Part shown: in pieces, positions 40,999 to 50,569 of the stretch | How the letters are laid out: each line of letters starts with the position of its first letter | Numbering within the stretch: position 1 is the first letter of the stretch | DNA from: Paraburkholderia nodosa | GTDB lineage: Bacteria > Pseudomonadota > Gammaproteobacteria > Burkholderiales > Burkholderiaceae | Reading direction: 5' to 3' | Assembly: GCF_001718195.1 (NCBI RefSeq) | Contig: NZ_MCNV01000015.1 | Location: 1-64,000 of the forward strand | DNA length: 64,000 nt | Made by a program: the position numbers and the translations under genes | Notes under the pieces: generated by a model | Told to the model about the DNA's origin: nothing | Databases searched by the model: none | The model's input: the letters and a program-made list of their open reading frames with translations, nothing else

Positions 40999-43794
40999 TC
41001 AGCCCGCGATCAGCTTCAGCCCCGCCGGCAGCGCCTCGCCGAACACCCGGCCCGTGTCGGCCGTATCGAGCGCGACGACTTCGCGCACCATCGTGACCCA
41101 CGTGGGCGGCGCGTTCGCCGACTCCATCCGGCGCACCACGGTCTCGCGCAGCTCGGGGGGCAGGTCGCGCGAACGGTCGCCCGTCATGCGCGCGATTTGC
41201 GCGGCGGCGAACATCGCCGGTTCGATCTTCTTCCAGTCGAGCGCGAGAATCGCATCGAGCCAAAGCGCTGCGGTGTGCGGCGGCACCACGCCGTGCGCGC
41301 TGCCGTAGAACGGCTGGCGCGCGCCGATGCGGCCCACGGCCCACCACGTCTGATGATTCTCGGTAGGCTTCTGGAGCCGCTGCAACAGCCGCTCGCCGAT
41401 CTCGATCTTGCGCTCGGCCGCAATCTGCTCGAGCGACGCATAGAGCCGGATCATGTCCGGCACGCCCAGCTTCGCGGCGTCGAAGGGCAGCTTGTGGCGC
41501 TTCGCGCCGGCCGCCTCTTCGAGGTACGTCATCGCCGCCAGCACCTCGTCCTGCTGCGCCTCGTTCAGGCCGCCCGCCGCGCGCCGCCAGAGCGTCCACC
41601 ACTCCGACCACACCTGGCCTTCGCCTACGAACTGGATGCCGTCGTCGAAGAGCGACCAGAGCTGCTCGACGCGCCATTCGTCCAGCGGATAGCCGAAGCC
41701 CGGACGCAGACAGAAGCCGGCGAGATTGAGCCACAGGCGTTCGTGATCGGCGGAGCGCCGCCGCTTGCCCGCGCGTTCCCAGAGCGCGCCGAACAGCTCG
41801 CGCAGCAGCGGTCCGTCCCAGTTCTGGCGCGGCCCGAGCCGCTCTTCGAGATGCGCGCGCAAGCGCTTCACTTCCTTCGGGTCGACCTTGGCGGAACGCG
41901 CGCCGAACACGCGCTCGATCGCCTCGATCGCTTCGTCGAGGCACGCATGGCGCGACTCGCCGATTGCCGCGCCTGCACCGCCCTCGTGCTCCGCGCGGCG
42001 CAGCGCAAATTCGAGCAGCCAGCGCTGCGAAGCATCGTCGGTGGCGATGCAGTGCATCTCCAGGGTGCCGATTTCGGTGAGCGCGGTCGTGAGCTTGACG
42101 GGGCGCTCGCGTGCCGTCTTTGCATTGCCACCCGCGGGCACCACGGTTGCGAGCGGCGGCAGGCGCACGAAGTCGGCCGCCGCGAGGTCGGCCAGCTCGC
42201 CGGGTTGCCACGCGGTGTCGGCCACCGTCGATGCAAGGTGGAACTGCACCGGCTGGCCCAGTTGCAATGCGAACGTGCGGTCGTCCAGATGCAGCTCGTG
42301 GCCTTCCTCCGTGCCGCGTGGCAGGACGCACACGCCACGCGGAGCGGCATCGGCTCCCGCGCCTTCATCGAGAACGAGAAAGTAACTGCGCGGCGAGCCG
42401 CCGCCGATACGAGGCGCGTTGCCTGCCCTCGCAAGCGCATAGGCGACCGCGCCGCGCGCGACGGCCACGTCGGGCTGATCGTTCTGCAGCACGTTGAGCG
42501 GCTCGCCGCGCCACGTGCCGAGCGTATCGGCCAGACGCTGCGCGAGCAAGCGGGCGCGGAACACGCCGCCGTTGAGCAGCAGCGCGTCGGGCATGGGCAG
42601 CGCGGCTTCCGGTTCACCGGCAGCGCCAGACAAACCCAGCGCCTCGCGCGACTGCGCCGCGAAGCGCTGCAAGAACGCTGCGATATGGCGCGTGATGCCC
42701 GGATCGGCGGCATAGGGCAAGCCGAACTCGACGATCGCCGCGCGCGAGCGGCGCGGCAGGTCGCCGGCAGTGCCCATGGGGAAGAAGCCGTCCACCACGA
42801 TCTGCGCGACTTCCTCGCGGCCGAGCTGCGTGGTGCGCGCGCCGCCCACGAGCCGCGCGCCCGCGCCGAGCAGCGTGATCGGCACGGACTCGGGCGCGCT
42901 CGTGTCGAGCAACTGCTCCTTCGCGACGCGGCAGCGTTCCACGAGCTGCGAAAGGCTCGCCGCGCTCAGGCGCGTTGGTGCGTTCGCGAGTCGGCTCTCG
43001 GCCAGATGCGCGAGCGCGAGATCCATGTTGTCGCCGCCGAGCATCAGATGATTGCCCACGCCAATGCGCGTGAGCTGCGGCTCGCCGCCCTCGAACTGCA
43101 CCTTGATGAGCGTGAGGTCGGTCGTGCCGCCGCCCACGTCGCACACGAGCACGAGGCGCGACGCGCCCAGCTCCGCATCGAGCGTCGTGCGATGGTGATA
43201 CAGCCAGTCGTAGAACGCGGCCTGCGGTTCTTCGAGCAGACGCAGCGCGGGCAATTGCGCCATGCGCGCCGCTTCGAGCGTGAGCGCGCGCGCGCCGTCG
43301 TCGAACGAGGCAGGCACGGTGAGCACCACGTCCTGATCTTCGAGCGGCGCATGCGGGAAACGATGGTTCCACGCGGCGCGCACGTGCGCGAGATAGCTCG
43401 CGCTCGCGACCACCGGCGAGACCTTGGCGACGTCCTCGGGCGCGCCCCACGGCAGGATCGGCGCGAGGCGGTCCACCGCGGCGTGCGAGAGCCAGCTTTT
43501 CGCGCTCGCTACGAGCCGGCCGGGCACCTGCGCGCCGAGCGTGCGCGCGAGGCGGCCGATGACGGCGTCGTCGCCGGGCGTCGGTGCGCGCCACGGCAAA
43601 CGCAGATCGCCTGCCGCAAGCTCGCCTGCCGCCGGGTGATAGCGCGCGGAAGGCAGCATCTTTTCCGCGCCCACTTCCCCGAGGCCGGTGAGCTGCTCGA
43701 CGTCGAACACGTGGATGGCGTCGCCGCCAGCCTCCACGTACGCCACGACCGTATTGCTCGTCCCCAGGTCGATGCCGACGACGTATTGCTTCAT
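40999..43794 (-). CDS. Large divergent Hsp70-family protein with C-terminal DUF3731-like domain
   Basis: A 931-residue Hsp70 homologue starting at MKQYVVGIDLGTSNTVVAYV (phosphate 1). RLVLVCDVGGGTTDLTLIKV is phosphate 2 and LLLNGGVFRARLLAQRL the adenosine segment. LEEPQAAFYDWLY and GVGNHLMLGGDNMDLALAHL are also conserved. After about residue 600 there is no DnaK-type peptide-binding domain; a helical region with WEWWTLWRRAAGGLNEA-like text (EWWTLWRRAAGGLNEAQQDE), YLEEAAGAKRHKLPF and WWAVGRIGARQPFYG replaces it. It overlaps the preceding Hsp70 gene end by one base beyond start spacing and is the last gene of a three-gene operon. Client and function unknown. Confidence 0.88.
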   Translation of the reverse strand: MKQYVVGIDLGTSNTVVAYVEAGGDAIHVFDVEQLTGLGEVGAEKMLPSARYHPAAGELAAGDLRLPWRAPTPGDDAVIGRLARTLGAQVPGRLVASAKSWLSHAAVDRLAPILPWGAPEDVAKVSPVVASASYLAHVRAAWNHRFPHAPLEDQDVVLTVPASFDDGARALTLEAARMAQLPALRLLEEPQAAFYDWLYHHRTTLDAELGASRLVLVCDVGGGTTDLTLIKVQFEGGEPQLTRIGVGNHLMLGGDNMDLALAHLAESRLANAPTRLSAASLSQLVERCRVAKEQLLDTSAPESVPITLLGAGARLVGGARTTQLGREEVAQIVVDGFFPMGTAGDLPRRSRAAIVEFGLPYAADPGITRHIAAFLQRFAAQSREALGLSGAAGEPEAALPMPDALLLNGGVFRARLLAQRLADTLGTWRGEPLNVLQNDQPDVAVARGAVAYALARAGNAPRIGGGSPRSYFLVLDEGAGADAAPRGVCVLPRGTEEGHELHLDDRTFALQLGQPVQFHLASTVADTAWQPGELADLAAADFVRLPPLATVVPAGGNAKTARERPVKLTTALTEIGTLEMHCIATDDASQRWLLEFALRRAEHEGGAGAAIGESRHACLDEAIEAIERVFGARSAKVDPKEVKRLRAHLEERLGPRQNWDGPLLRELFGALWERAGKRRRSADHERLWLNLAGFCLRPGFGYPLDEWRVEQLWSLFDDGIQFVGEGQVWSEWWTLWRRAAGGLNEAQQDEVLAAMTYLEEAAGAKRHKLPFDAAKLGVPDMIRLYASLEQIAAERKIEIGERLLQRLQKPTENHQTWWAVGRIGARQPFYGSAHGVVPPHTAALWLDAILALDWKKIEPAMFAAAQIARMTGDRSRDLPPELRETVVRRMESANAPPTWVTMVREVVALDTADTGRVFGEALPAGLKLIAG

Positions 43795-43799
43795 CGGGC

Positions 43800-45644
43800 T
43801 CAGTCGCCTGCTCCGCCACGCACGTCGAACTCGACCTTCCAGCGCTCGTTCGTGCCGCTCGGCATGGCTTCGAGCTCCAGCGTGCCCGCCTCCGTCACGC
43901 GCGCGTGCAGCTTCACGGGCACGACTTCGCCGGGCGTGCGGCCTTCGGTCGGCAGCGTGGCCTGGATTTCCTCCAGCTCCTGCAATTCTTCGGGCGACCA
44001 GTAGTCGAGCATCGTGCCGACCTGATCCAGGCGCCGCACCGAAGAGCCGAAGAAACGGAAGTGCACCGGCTCGCCCACGACGAGGCCGAACTCCTGCGGC
44101 GGCAGCGCCGCCTCGGTGCCCTCTTCCATGCCGAACGGCGCGACGCAGAGCGCCGACACCGGCGGCTCGAGCCCCGGCACCGCCGGCATGGCCGATTCGA
44201 CGGCCACGTAATACGCGCGCGCCGTGCCGCCGCGAATGCGCACGCCCTTGCCGCGCTTCACGTAGCCGTAGTAGGCCGCGCCGCGCGCCACCGCGAGGTC
44301 GAGATCGGCACCGCCGAGCAGACGCGCGGGGGCAGCACCCTCGGCCGCGAGCCAGCCGTTGAGGATATCGAGCACGCGTTGCGAGAGCAGCGCCGACTTG
44401 AACACGCCGCCGTTGAACAGGACCGCCGTGGGATGCAGGAAGGTCGCGCCTGCGGGCGGCGCGCCAAAGCCTTCGAGTTCCGCGAGCGCCTGCACCTGGC
44501 GGCCGAGGAAGGCCGCGAGATGGCGCGTGACGCCCGCGTCCTGCGCATACGGCAGGCCAAGCTGCGTGAGACCGACGCGCGTGCGCACGGCGGGACGCGC
44601 GGCGGCGTCCACCTGCGGGAAGAAGCCTTCGAGAATGATCTGCGTGAGTTCGGTGCGCGTGAGTTCCGTGCGGATCGAACCGCCGATCAGCTTCGAACCG
44701 CGGCTCGGCACGACGATCGGTACCGTATCGACGGAGGCGTCGCTCAGCAGCGTTTCCTTCGCCGAGCGGCACGCATAGGTCAGCGCACGAAGCTGCCACG
44801 GATCGGCCTGCGTGCCCTGGGTCGCGAGCTTGCGCGCGACGACGTGCGCGAGTGCGAGGTCCATGTTGTCGCCGCCGAGCAGAATGTGCTCGCCCACGGC
44901 CACGCGGTGCAGTTCGAGATTGCCTTCGCGCTCGACCACGGCGATCAGCGAAAGGTCGGTCGTGCCGCCGCCCACGTCCACGACGAGGATGATGTCGCCG
45001 ACCTTCACTTCCTTGCGCCACGCGCCGCCGCTTTTCTGGATCCAGCTATAGAGCGCCGCCTGGGGCTCTTCCAGCAGCGTCATGTTGGCGTAGCCCGCCG
45101 CTTGCGCCGCCTCGGCCGTCAGCTCGCGCGCGGCAGGGTCGAACGAGGCGGGAATCGTGACAGTGATCTCCTGCTCGCCGAACGGCGCCTCCGGATGTGC
45201 GTGATCCCAGGCCTCGCGCAGGTGCGTGAGATAGCGCACCGAGCTTTCGAGCGGCGACACGCGCGTGACTTCGGGCGGCGCGTCGTTGGGCAGAATGGCC
45301 GCGCGGCGATCCACGCCGGGGTGGCACAACCAGCTCTTCGCGCTCGAGACGAGGCGGATCGGCGTGCCCGCGCCACGGCTGCGCGCGAGCTCGCCAACGG
45401 CGTACTCGCGCGTAGTGGTCCACGGCAGCGTGAGGTCGCCCGGCGTCAGCTCGCCCGCATGCGGCAAGTAGAGAAACGAAGGCAGCAGGTCGGGCGATTC
45501 CAGCGTGCCCGGCGCCGTCAGCTGGGTCACGTTCAGCACGCCCTGCTGGGTCTTTTCGCCATCGCTGGCGCTGAGGTCGACGTAGGACAGCGCGCAATGC
45601 GTTGTGCCCAGGTCGACGCCAATCGAATAACGCGGATCGCTCAC
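43800..45644 (-). CDS. Divergent Hsp70-family (HscC/YegD-like) protein
   Basis: A 614-residue Hsp70 relative: YSIGVDLGTTHCALSYVDLS is phosphate 1, IILVVDVGGGTTDLSLIAVV phosphate 2, and VLFNGGVFKSALLSQRVLDI the adenosine motif. EEPQAALYSWIQKSGGAWRK and EHILLGGDNMDLALAHVVAR follow the same layout as its downstream neighbour, so the two are paralogues within one operon. A short beta-rich C-terminus (VVPVKLHARVTEAGTLELEA) replaces a normal substrate lid. ATPase residues look complete. It starts within the last codons of the DUF2760 gene (ATGA overlap), which means coupled translation. Confidence 0.88.
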   Translation of the reverse strand: MSDPRYSIGVDLGTTHCALSYVDLSASDGEKTQQGVLNVTQLTAPGTLESPDLLPSFLYLPHAGELTPGDLTLPWTTTREYAVGELARSRGAGTPIRLVSSAKSWLCHPGVDRRAAILPNDAPPEVTRVSPLESSVRYLTHLREAWDHAHPEAPFGEQEITVTIPASFDPAARELTAEAAQAAGYANMTLLEEPQAALYSWIQKSGGAWRKEVKVGDIILVVDVGGGTTDLSLIAVVEREGNLELHRVAVGEHILLGGDNMDLALAHVVARKLATQGTQADPWQLRALTYACRSAKETLLSDASVDTVPIVVPSRGSKLIGGSIRTELTRTELTQIILEGFFPQVDAAARPAVRTRVGLTQLGLPYAQDAGVTRHLAAFLGRQVQALAELEGFGAPPAGATFLHPTAVLFNGGVFKSALLSQRVLDILNGWLAAEGAAPARLLGGADLDLAVARGAAYYGYVKRGKGVRIRGGTARAYYVAVESAMPAVPGLEPPVSALCVAPFGMEEGTEAALPPQEFGLVVGEPVHFRFFGSSVRRLDQVGTMLDYWSPEELQELEEIQATLPTEGRTPGEVVPVKLHARVTEAGTLELEAMPSGTNERWKVEFDVRGGAGD

Positions 45645-46225
45645 AGCTCCACCTCCGCCGGCGCGATGATGCGCGCGTCATGCGTCTTGACGAGTTGCGG
45701 CAGCTTGACCTCCTCGACGCGCCAGCCGCGATGCGTGAGGCTGCCGCTGAACGGCGCCTCCCCCACCACGTTACCGGTGAGCCGCACGGCGGCGGCGTCG
45801 AAGCCGGCCGGCAGCGTCACGCGCGAGCCTTCGGACTCGCTGCGCACCGGGCGGATCGAAAAGTGGTCGCGCAGCGTGGCGCGGCAGCCTTCGTGGACGA
45901 TGCGGGCGGCGGCGCCGATATCCGCATCGGCATAACCGGCAATGTCTTCCTCGACGAAATCGACGAAGCGCGCGTTGCGCTGGAGCAGGCCGAGCAACTG
46001 GAGCGCGGCGTCGGGCGTAGCTTCCTTGATGACGGTGGGTGCAGGTGCGGGCGCGGGGGCCGGCTTCGCGACCGGAGCCGCGGCAGGCGCAGCGGCGGCG
46101 GCCGCGAACCCGCCTTCGCGCAGACGGCGCACGTTGGCGGCGAGCTCGCCGTCGCCAAGGATCGCGAAGAACGATCCCAGCGCGACCGAAAGGCGGCCGA
46201 AGAAAGACAGATTCGATTCGGGCAT
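45641..46225 (-). CDS. DUF2760 family protein, first gene of the Hsp70 operon
   Basis: A 194-residue protein. The N-terminus (NLSFFGRLSVALGSFFAILG) is amphipathic or weakly hydrophobic, followed by an Ala/Pro hinge (KPAPAPAPAPT). The conserved DUF2760 domain comes next: DAALQLLGLLQRNARFVDFV, EEDIAGYADADIGAAARIVH, EGCRATLRDHFSIRP and SGSLTHRGWRVEEVKLP. Function unknown. Its fixed position before two Hsp70-like genes, with a four-base overlap, suggests it is a partner, adaptor or client of them. GGAG lies nine bases before the ATG. Confidence 0.85.
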   Translation of the reverse strand: MPESNLSFFGRLSVALGSFFAILGDGELAANVRRLREGGFAAAAAAPAAAPVAKPAPAPAPAPTVIKEATPDAALQLLGLLQRNARFVDFVEEDIAGYADADIGAAARIVHEGCRATLRDHFSIRPVRSESEGSRVTLPAGFDAAAVRLTGNVVGEAPFSGSLTHRGWRVEEVKLPQLVKTHDARIIAPAEVEL

Positions 46226-46612
46226 GTAGACGACTCCAATATCGCTTGAGGGCTCGCAGACAAGGCGAGCCGACCTGCCGGGCTCGCAACGAGGCCCGAT
46301 CGATGCCTGGAAGGAGGCGGCCGGCAGGGGAAACTCGAGCCCGGCTCGGGCTCAAAACCCGTATTTTGCCTTGTCGCGGGCGTAAGCCGGTCAAAATGCG
46401 GATTTGGCGAAGGAATGGCGGGCCCGGCGGCGGGCGCCGGGCGTGGGCGTCGCGCGGGCGGCGCGGCTCAACCTGGGCGGTCCGAGGTAGAGAGCTGCGG
46501 CCCTAAAAAGGCGCGACAAGGCAGATGAAATGGGTCGCGATTGGACGACAAGCGGCGGGCAAGCGCCCAGGCCTACCCCGTTGCCGTGATTCGCACTCAA
46601 GCCCCGGCGCTT
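46226..46612. other. Intergenic region upstream of the Hsp70 operon
   Basis: This 387-base gap contains a compact hairpin, GAGCCCG (46337-46343) / CGGGCTC (46347-46353) with loop GCT, 112 bases upstream of the DUF2760 start and followed on the plus strand by CAAAA. It may be a terminator for rightward transcription or a leader structure. I looked for a heat-shock sigma32 promoter (CTTGAA ... CCCCAT-like) and saw no convincing match. No credible ORF. Confidence 0.45.
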
Positions 46613-47122
46613 TCAGGGGAAGATGGGCGTCGTCGCTTCCGCGCCTTCCACATCGGCGCGCGGAACGTGCTGGGCGATGTTCGCCTCGATCTCCGCTTCG
46701 CGCGAGCCGGGCACATCGGCCATGACCAGCAGTTGGCCGTCCTCGATCGGCCCATTAAAGCGCGCGAGCCGGGTATTCGGTTCGTCCACGCCGATCATGC
46801 CGGCCACCCACGCGCCGAATATCATGCCCGCGAGGGTCAGCGCGACGACGACCCCGCCCGTGATATCGAAATTCGCGGGCGGAAACATCAGCGCGACGAG
46901 ACCGACGACGGCGCCGGTCGCCGCGCCGAACATCACGCCGCGCTCCAGCGCATGCACGACGTCGCTGCGCTGCAGCAGCGAGGCCTCGGGCAAGCGCTCG
47001 AGCCCCACACTATGATTGGCGAGCACATGGATATGACGCCACGTGATGCGCGCGCGCAGCAGATCGTCGACGATCGCCTGCGCCGTGGTGGTGTCGGGAG
47101 CGAGGAAATAGAGGCGTCTCAT
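46613..47122 (-). CDS. Small membrane protein with glycine-rich helices (DUF1269-like)
   Basis: A 169-residue protein starting at MRRLYFLAPD. A soluble N-terminus (TTAQAIVDDLLRARITWRHI, HVLANHSVGLERLPEASLLQ) is followed by two membrane segments, GVMFGAATGAVVGLVALMF and GGVVVALTLAGMIFGAWVAGMIG. A soluble C-terminus ends with QHVPRADVEGAEATTPIFP. The Gly-rich helix hairpin resembles glycine-zipper membrane proteins related to DUF1269. Function unknown. Confidence 0.72.
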   Translation of the reverse strand: MRRLYFLAPDTTTAQAIVDDLLRARITWRHIHVLANHSVGLERLPEASLLQRSDVVHALERGVMFGAATGAVVGLVALMFPPANFDITGGVVVALTLAGMIFGAWVAGMIGVDEPNTRLARFNGPIEDGQLLVMADVPGSREAEIEANIAQHVPRADVEGAEATTPIFP

Positions 47123-47272
47123 GATGGCCCTCCTTCGGTCATGCGGCGAGCCGCTTGCAACCGGCTCGCTGCCACATGACCACGATGCGATTCCGATCAT
47201 CCTACGCCTGAGTGTCCGTCAGCGCGACAGCCTGCCACGCGTTTGCGCTACAACCCAGGCGCGTCGAGCCGC

Positions 47273-49198
47273 CTAGATCTCGACGCGTGCACCGACCTCG
47301 ATCACACGATTGGCTGGAAGCTTGAAGAACGCGGCGATATTCCCGACGTTGTGCAGCATCACCGCGAAAAGGCGCTCACGCCAGAGCGACATGCCATGGC
47401 CGCGCTTCGGCACCACCACGGCGCGGCTGAGGAACCACGACGTCTCGTCGAGATCGAACGTCAAATCCGCGGACTTGTAGGCGGCGAGCGTGCATGGCAA
47501 GTCCACCTCGTCCTTGAATCCGTAATTGATGACGACGCAGTAGCAGCCCGGACATAGCAGTTCGACCATCACGCGCTCGCTCTCGGCCACCCATGGCACG
47601 TCCTTCGTTTTCACGCTCAGGAATACTACGCGTTCGTGCAACACCCGGTTGTGCCGCAAGTTGTTGACGAGCGCGTGCGGTACCGCGTCGGCGTTCGGCG
47701 TGAGGAAGATCGCCGTGCCGCCCACGCGCACCGGGGAGCTCTCGAGCAGCGTCGCGAGATAAGGCTTGAGGGGCTTCTTGCCGGCGCGCACGCGCGCCTC
47801 GGCCGCCATCATTTCCCAGCCCTTGCCCCAGGTCGCCATGACCGTGAACATCAGTGCGCCGATCACGAGCGGGAACCAGCCGCCGTCCACGATCTTGAGC
47901 AGGTTGGCCGAGAAGAACATGGCGTCGATCACGAAGAAGAACGCCGTGGCGAACACGCACAGCAGCCAGTTGTAGTGCCACGCGTAACGCACGACGAAGA
48001 ACGTGAGGAATGTCGTGATAAGCATGGTGCCTGTCACGGCGATGCCGTAAGCGGAGCCAAGCGCCGTCGACGAACGGAAGCCCACCACCGCCGCGACCAC
48101 GGCGACGAGCAGGATCCAGTTGATGCCGGGCACGTAGATCTGCCCGATTTCGCGCTCCGAGGTGTGCACGATATTCATGCGCGGCAGGAAGGAGAGTTGC
48201 ATGGCCTGCATCGCCATGGAATACGTGCCCGAAATCACGGCCTGCGAAGCGATGACGGTGGCGACGGTCGCAAGCACGATCATCGGCACGATCGACCATT
48301 GCGGGAAAAGCCGGTAGAACGGGTTTTGCACGGCGCCTGGGTTGGCCAGCAGCAGCGCGCCCTGCCCGAGGTAATTGAGCGCGAGCGCGGGAAACACCAG
48401 GCCGAACCACGTGAGGCGAATAGGCTGTTTGCCGAAGTGGCCCATGTCGGCATAGAGCGCTTCGGCGCCCGTGAGCGAGAGCACGACCGCGCCTAGCGCG
48501 ACGAAGGCGAGCCAGCGGTGATGCAGGCAAAACGCGATGCCCTCGCGCGGATCGAGCGCGAACAGCACGGCCGGCGCGGAGGCGATGTTGGCCACACCCG
48601 CCGCAGCGATCACGATGAACCACAGCACCATCACCGGACCGAACACGGCGCCGATGCCACCCGTGCCGTGCTTTTGCGTGACGAACAGGACGATGATCGC
48701 CGTAAGCGTCACCGGAATCACGTAGGTCTTGAGCCCGGGTTCGGCCACTTCGAGGCCTTCTACGGCGCTCAGCACCGAGATGGCCGGCGTGATCACGCTG
48801 TCACCGAAGAAGAGCGCCGCGCCCATCACGCCGATCACGAGCAGCGTGGCACGCAGATGCGGCCGTGACGCCACCGAGGAAGCTGCGAGTGCGAGCAGCG
48901 CCATGATGCCGCCCTCGCCGTGATTGTTCGCGCGCAGGATGAGCGCAACGTACTTGAGCGAAACGACGATCATGAGCGACCAGAAAATCAGCGAGACGAT
49001 ACCTACGATGTTGAAAGCATTGACGGCAAGGCCGTTGCCGGGATCGAACACGGTGGCGAGCGTGTAGAGCGGGCTCGTGCCGATGTCGCCGTAGACCACG
49101 CCGAGCGCGGCCAGCGCGAGCGCGGGAAGCGCCGGACGATGCGGGCCGGAGTCGCCAAGGTGCCCGTGCGCCGCGGATGCGGATGCGGATTGTCCCAT
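47273..49198 (-). CDS. kup: Kup-type potassium uptake transporter
   Basis: A 641-residue transporter starting at MGQSASASAA behind AGGAGG. LALAALGVVYGDIGTSPLYT is the signature first helix of the KUP/HAK/KT family. KYVALILRANNHGEGGIMAL, GAALFFGDSVITPAISVLSA and VEGLEVAEPGL follow with 12 membrane helices in about the first 450 residues. A C-terminal cytoplasmic domain has DAVPHALVNNLRHNRVLHER and the terminal GANRVIEVGARVEI-like end. It imports K+ with protons. It is a lone gene facing the NUP-type lipoprotein gene across 260 bases. Confidence 0.95.
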   Translation of the reverse strand: MGQSASASAAHGHLGDSGPHRPALPALALAALGVVYGDIGTSPLYTLATVFDPGNGLAVNAFNIVGIVSLIFWSLMIVVSLKYVALILRANNHGEGGIMALLALAASSVASRPHLRATLLVIGVMGAALFFGDSVITPAISVLSAVEGLEVAEPGLKTYVIPVTLTAIIVLFVTQKHGTGGIGAVFGPVMVLWFIVIAAAGVANIASAPAVLFALDPREGIAFCLHHRWLAFVALGAVVLSLTGAEALYADMGHFGKQPIRLTWFGLVFPALALNYLGQGALLLANPGAVQNPFYRLFPQWSIVPMIVLATVATVIASQAVISGTYSMAMQAMQLSFLPRMNIVHTSEREIGQIYVPGINWILLVAVVAAVVGFRSSTALGSAYGIAVTGTMLITTFLTFFVVRYAWHYNWLLCVFATAFFFVIDAMFFSANLLKIVDGGWFPLVIGALMFTVMATWGKGWEMMAAEARVRAGKKPLKPYLATLLESSPVRVGGTAIFLTPNADAVPHALVNNLRHNRVLHERVVFLSVKTKDVPWVAESERVMVELLCPGCYCVVINYGFKDEVDLPCTLAAYKSADLTFDLDETSWFLSRAVVVPKRGHGMSLWRERLFAVMLHNVGNIAAFFKLPANRVIEVGARVEI

Positions 49199-49459
49199 GT
49201 CTCCCTCCTGATGCTGCCGCATGCGGGCCCGGGGGCCGCGCGGCCTTGTCGCTTCGTGTTGGCGAGGCTGCCTCGTCGGGCGCGTTAGTCGAAGTATAGG
49301 AACTTGGCGCGAAAATGCGCTTTGCGTGGCGCACAAGGGCAACAGCGCCCTGCGAGGCGCCGCGTCTTCGCAAAACTGTCATAGTCGAGCGTATTTTCCT
49401 GAACATTCGCCCGATCAATCGTGCCGCCTGTTACGCGTATAAGGAAAAGGAGTTGCGCA

Positions 49460-50569
49460 ATGCGAACCCGCCTCACGTTCCTCTGCGCCGCGCTGGCGCT
49501 CGCTGCCTGTGCATCGCAGCCACGTCCAGGGCAACAGAACACCGGAACGCTTTCTGCGCAACCCGCGGCCTTCGCACAAGCGGGCGCCGCCGCACACGGA
49601 CGCCCGGTGAAAGTCATGATCGTGACGATGTTCGCACCCGAAGCGAAGACATGGCTCGAGCGCCTCGGTCCCTGGGAGTCCGTGACAATCGCGGGCCTCT
49701 CGCCCGACTATCCCGCTGTGCAATGCAATGCCGACGATGTCTGCGTGATGACGACCGGCATGGGCCATGCGAATGCCGCCGCTTCGATGATGGCCCTCGC
49801 CTTCGCGCCGCAGTTCGACCTGCGCAAGACCTACTTCCTCATCGCGGGCATTGCGGGTGTGAACCCCGGGCACGGCACGATCGGCTCGGCGGCCTGGTCG
49901 GACTGGCTCGTCGATTTCGGCCTGCAGTGGGAGATCGACGGCGACGGCCGCCCGCGCGGCTGGCGCACCGGCTATCTCGGCATCAATACGAAAGGCCCTG
50001 ACGACAAGCCCGCACTCGATTACCGCACCGAAGTGTTCCACTTGAATCCGAGGCTCACCTCGGCCGCCTGGGCGATCTCGCGCGACGTGACGCTCGCCGA
50101 TAGCGCGCAGGCCCAGGCCGCGCGCGCGAAATATGCTTACGCTCCCGCGAACCGGCCGCCTACGGTGATCCGCTGCGATTCGGTCGCCGACGATACCTGG
50201 TGGTCGGGCAAGGCGCTCGGCGCGAGGGCGAGCGAGTTCACGCGCCAGTTGACGGGTGGCCAAGGCGTTTACTGCATGACGCAGCAGGAGGACAACGCCA
50301 CGTTCGAAGCACTGAGCCGCGCGGCGCGTGCGCAACGCGTGGACCTCGATCGTGTGGCCGTGCTGCGCGCGGGCTCGGACTTCGATCGTCCGTATGCAGG
50401 AGAATCGAACGCGGCGAATCTGCTCAACTATGCGAGCCAGGGCGGCTTCGCCATCGCGTTGGAAAATCTCTATCGCGCGGGACATCCTCTCGTGCAGACC
50501 ATCGTCGCGCACTGGAGCGCATGGCAGGATGGCATTCCTGCAAATACGTCCGCAGCGCCGCCGCGCTAG
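49460..50569 (+). CDS. Purine nucleoside permease (NUP)-family lipoprotein
   Basis: A 369-residue protein starting behind AAAGGAG. The N-terminus MRTRLTFLCAALALAACASQ is a lipoprotein signal with LAAC as lipobox. The rest follows the NUP family: KVMIVTMFAPEAKTWLERLG, MTTGMGHANAAASMMALAFA, YFLIAGIAGVNPGHGTIGSA, TYWSGK-like (DDTWWSGKALGARASEFTRQ) and MTQQEDNATFEAL. Despite the name, the fold resembles nucleoside phosphorylases, so it may bind or cleave purine nucleosides in the periplasm. It is monocistronic. Confidence 0.85.
   Translation: MRTRLTFLCAALALAACASQPRPGQQNTGTLSAQPAAFAQAGAAAHGRPVKVMIVTMFAPEAKTWLERLGPWESVTIAGLSPDYPAVQCNADDVCVMTTGMGHANAAASMMALAFAPQFDLRKTYFLIAGIAGVNPGHGTIGSAAWSDWLVDFGLQWEIDGDGRPRGWRTGYLGINTKGPDDKPALDYRTEVFHLNPRLTSAAWAISRDVTLADSAQAQAARAKYAYAPANRPPTVIRCDSVADDTWWSGKALGARASEFTRQLTGGQGVYCMTQQEDNATFEALSRAARAQRVDLDRVAVLRAGSDFDRPYAGESNAANLLNYASQGGFAIALENLYRAGHPLVQTIVAHWSAWQDGIPANTSAAPPR

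Noticed and set aside
40783..44004. Very long open frame (over 1000 codons) on the plus strand
   Set aside because: It lies antisense to the two Hsp70 genes; its Arg/His/Ala-rich translation has no domains, whereas the minus strand shows intact ATPase motifs. High-GC shadow.
40999..45021. A 1340-codon frame continuing upstream of the large Hsp70 start
   Set aside because: The extra part overlaps the other Hsp70 gene in a different frame; the clear N-terminus MKQYVVGIDLGTSN sets the true start at 43794.
43905..45935. 676-codon plus-strand frame
   Set aside because: Antisense to the Hsp70/DUF2760 genes and compositionally a shadow (His/Arg-rich).
46226..46612. Search for a heat-shock sigma32 promoter before the Hsp70 operon
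   Set aside because: No CTTGAA/CCCCAT-like pair at proper spacing was seen, so heat regulation is not claimed.
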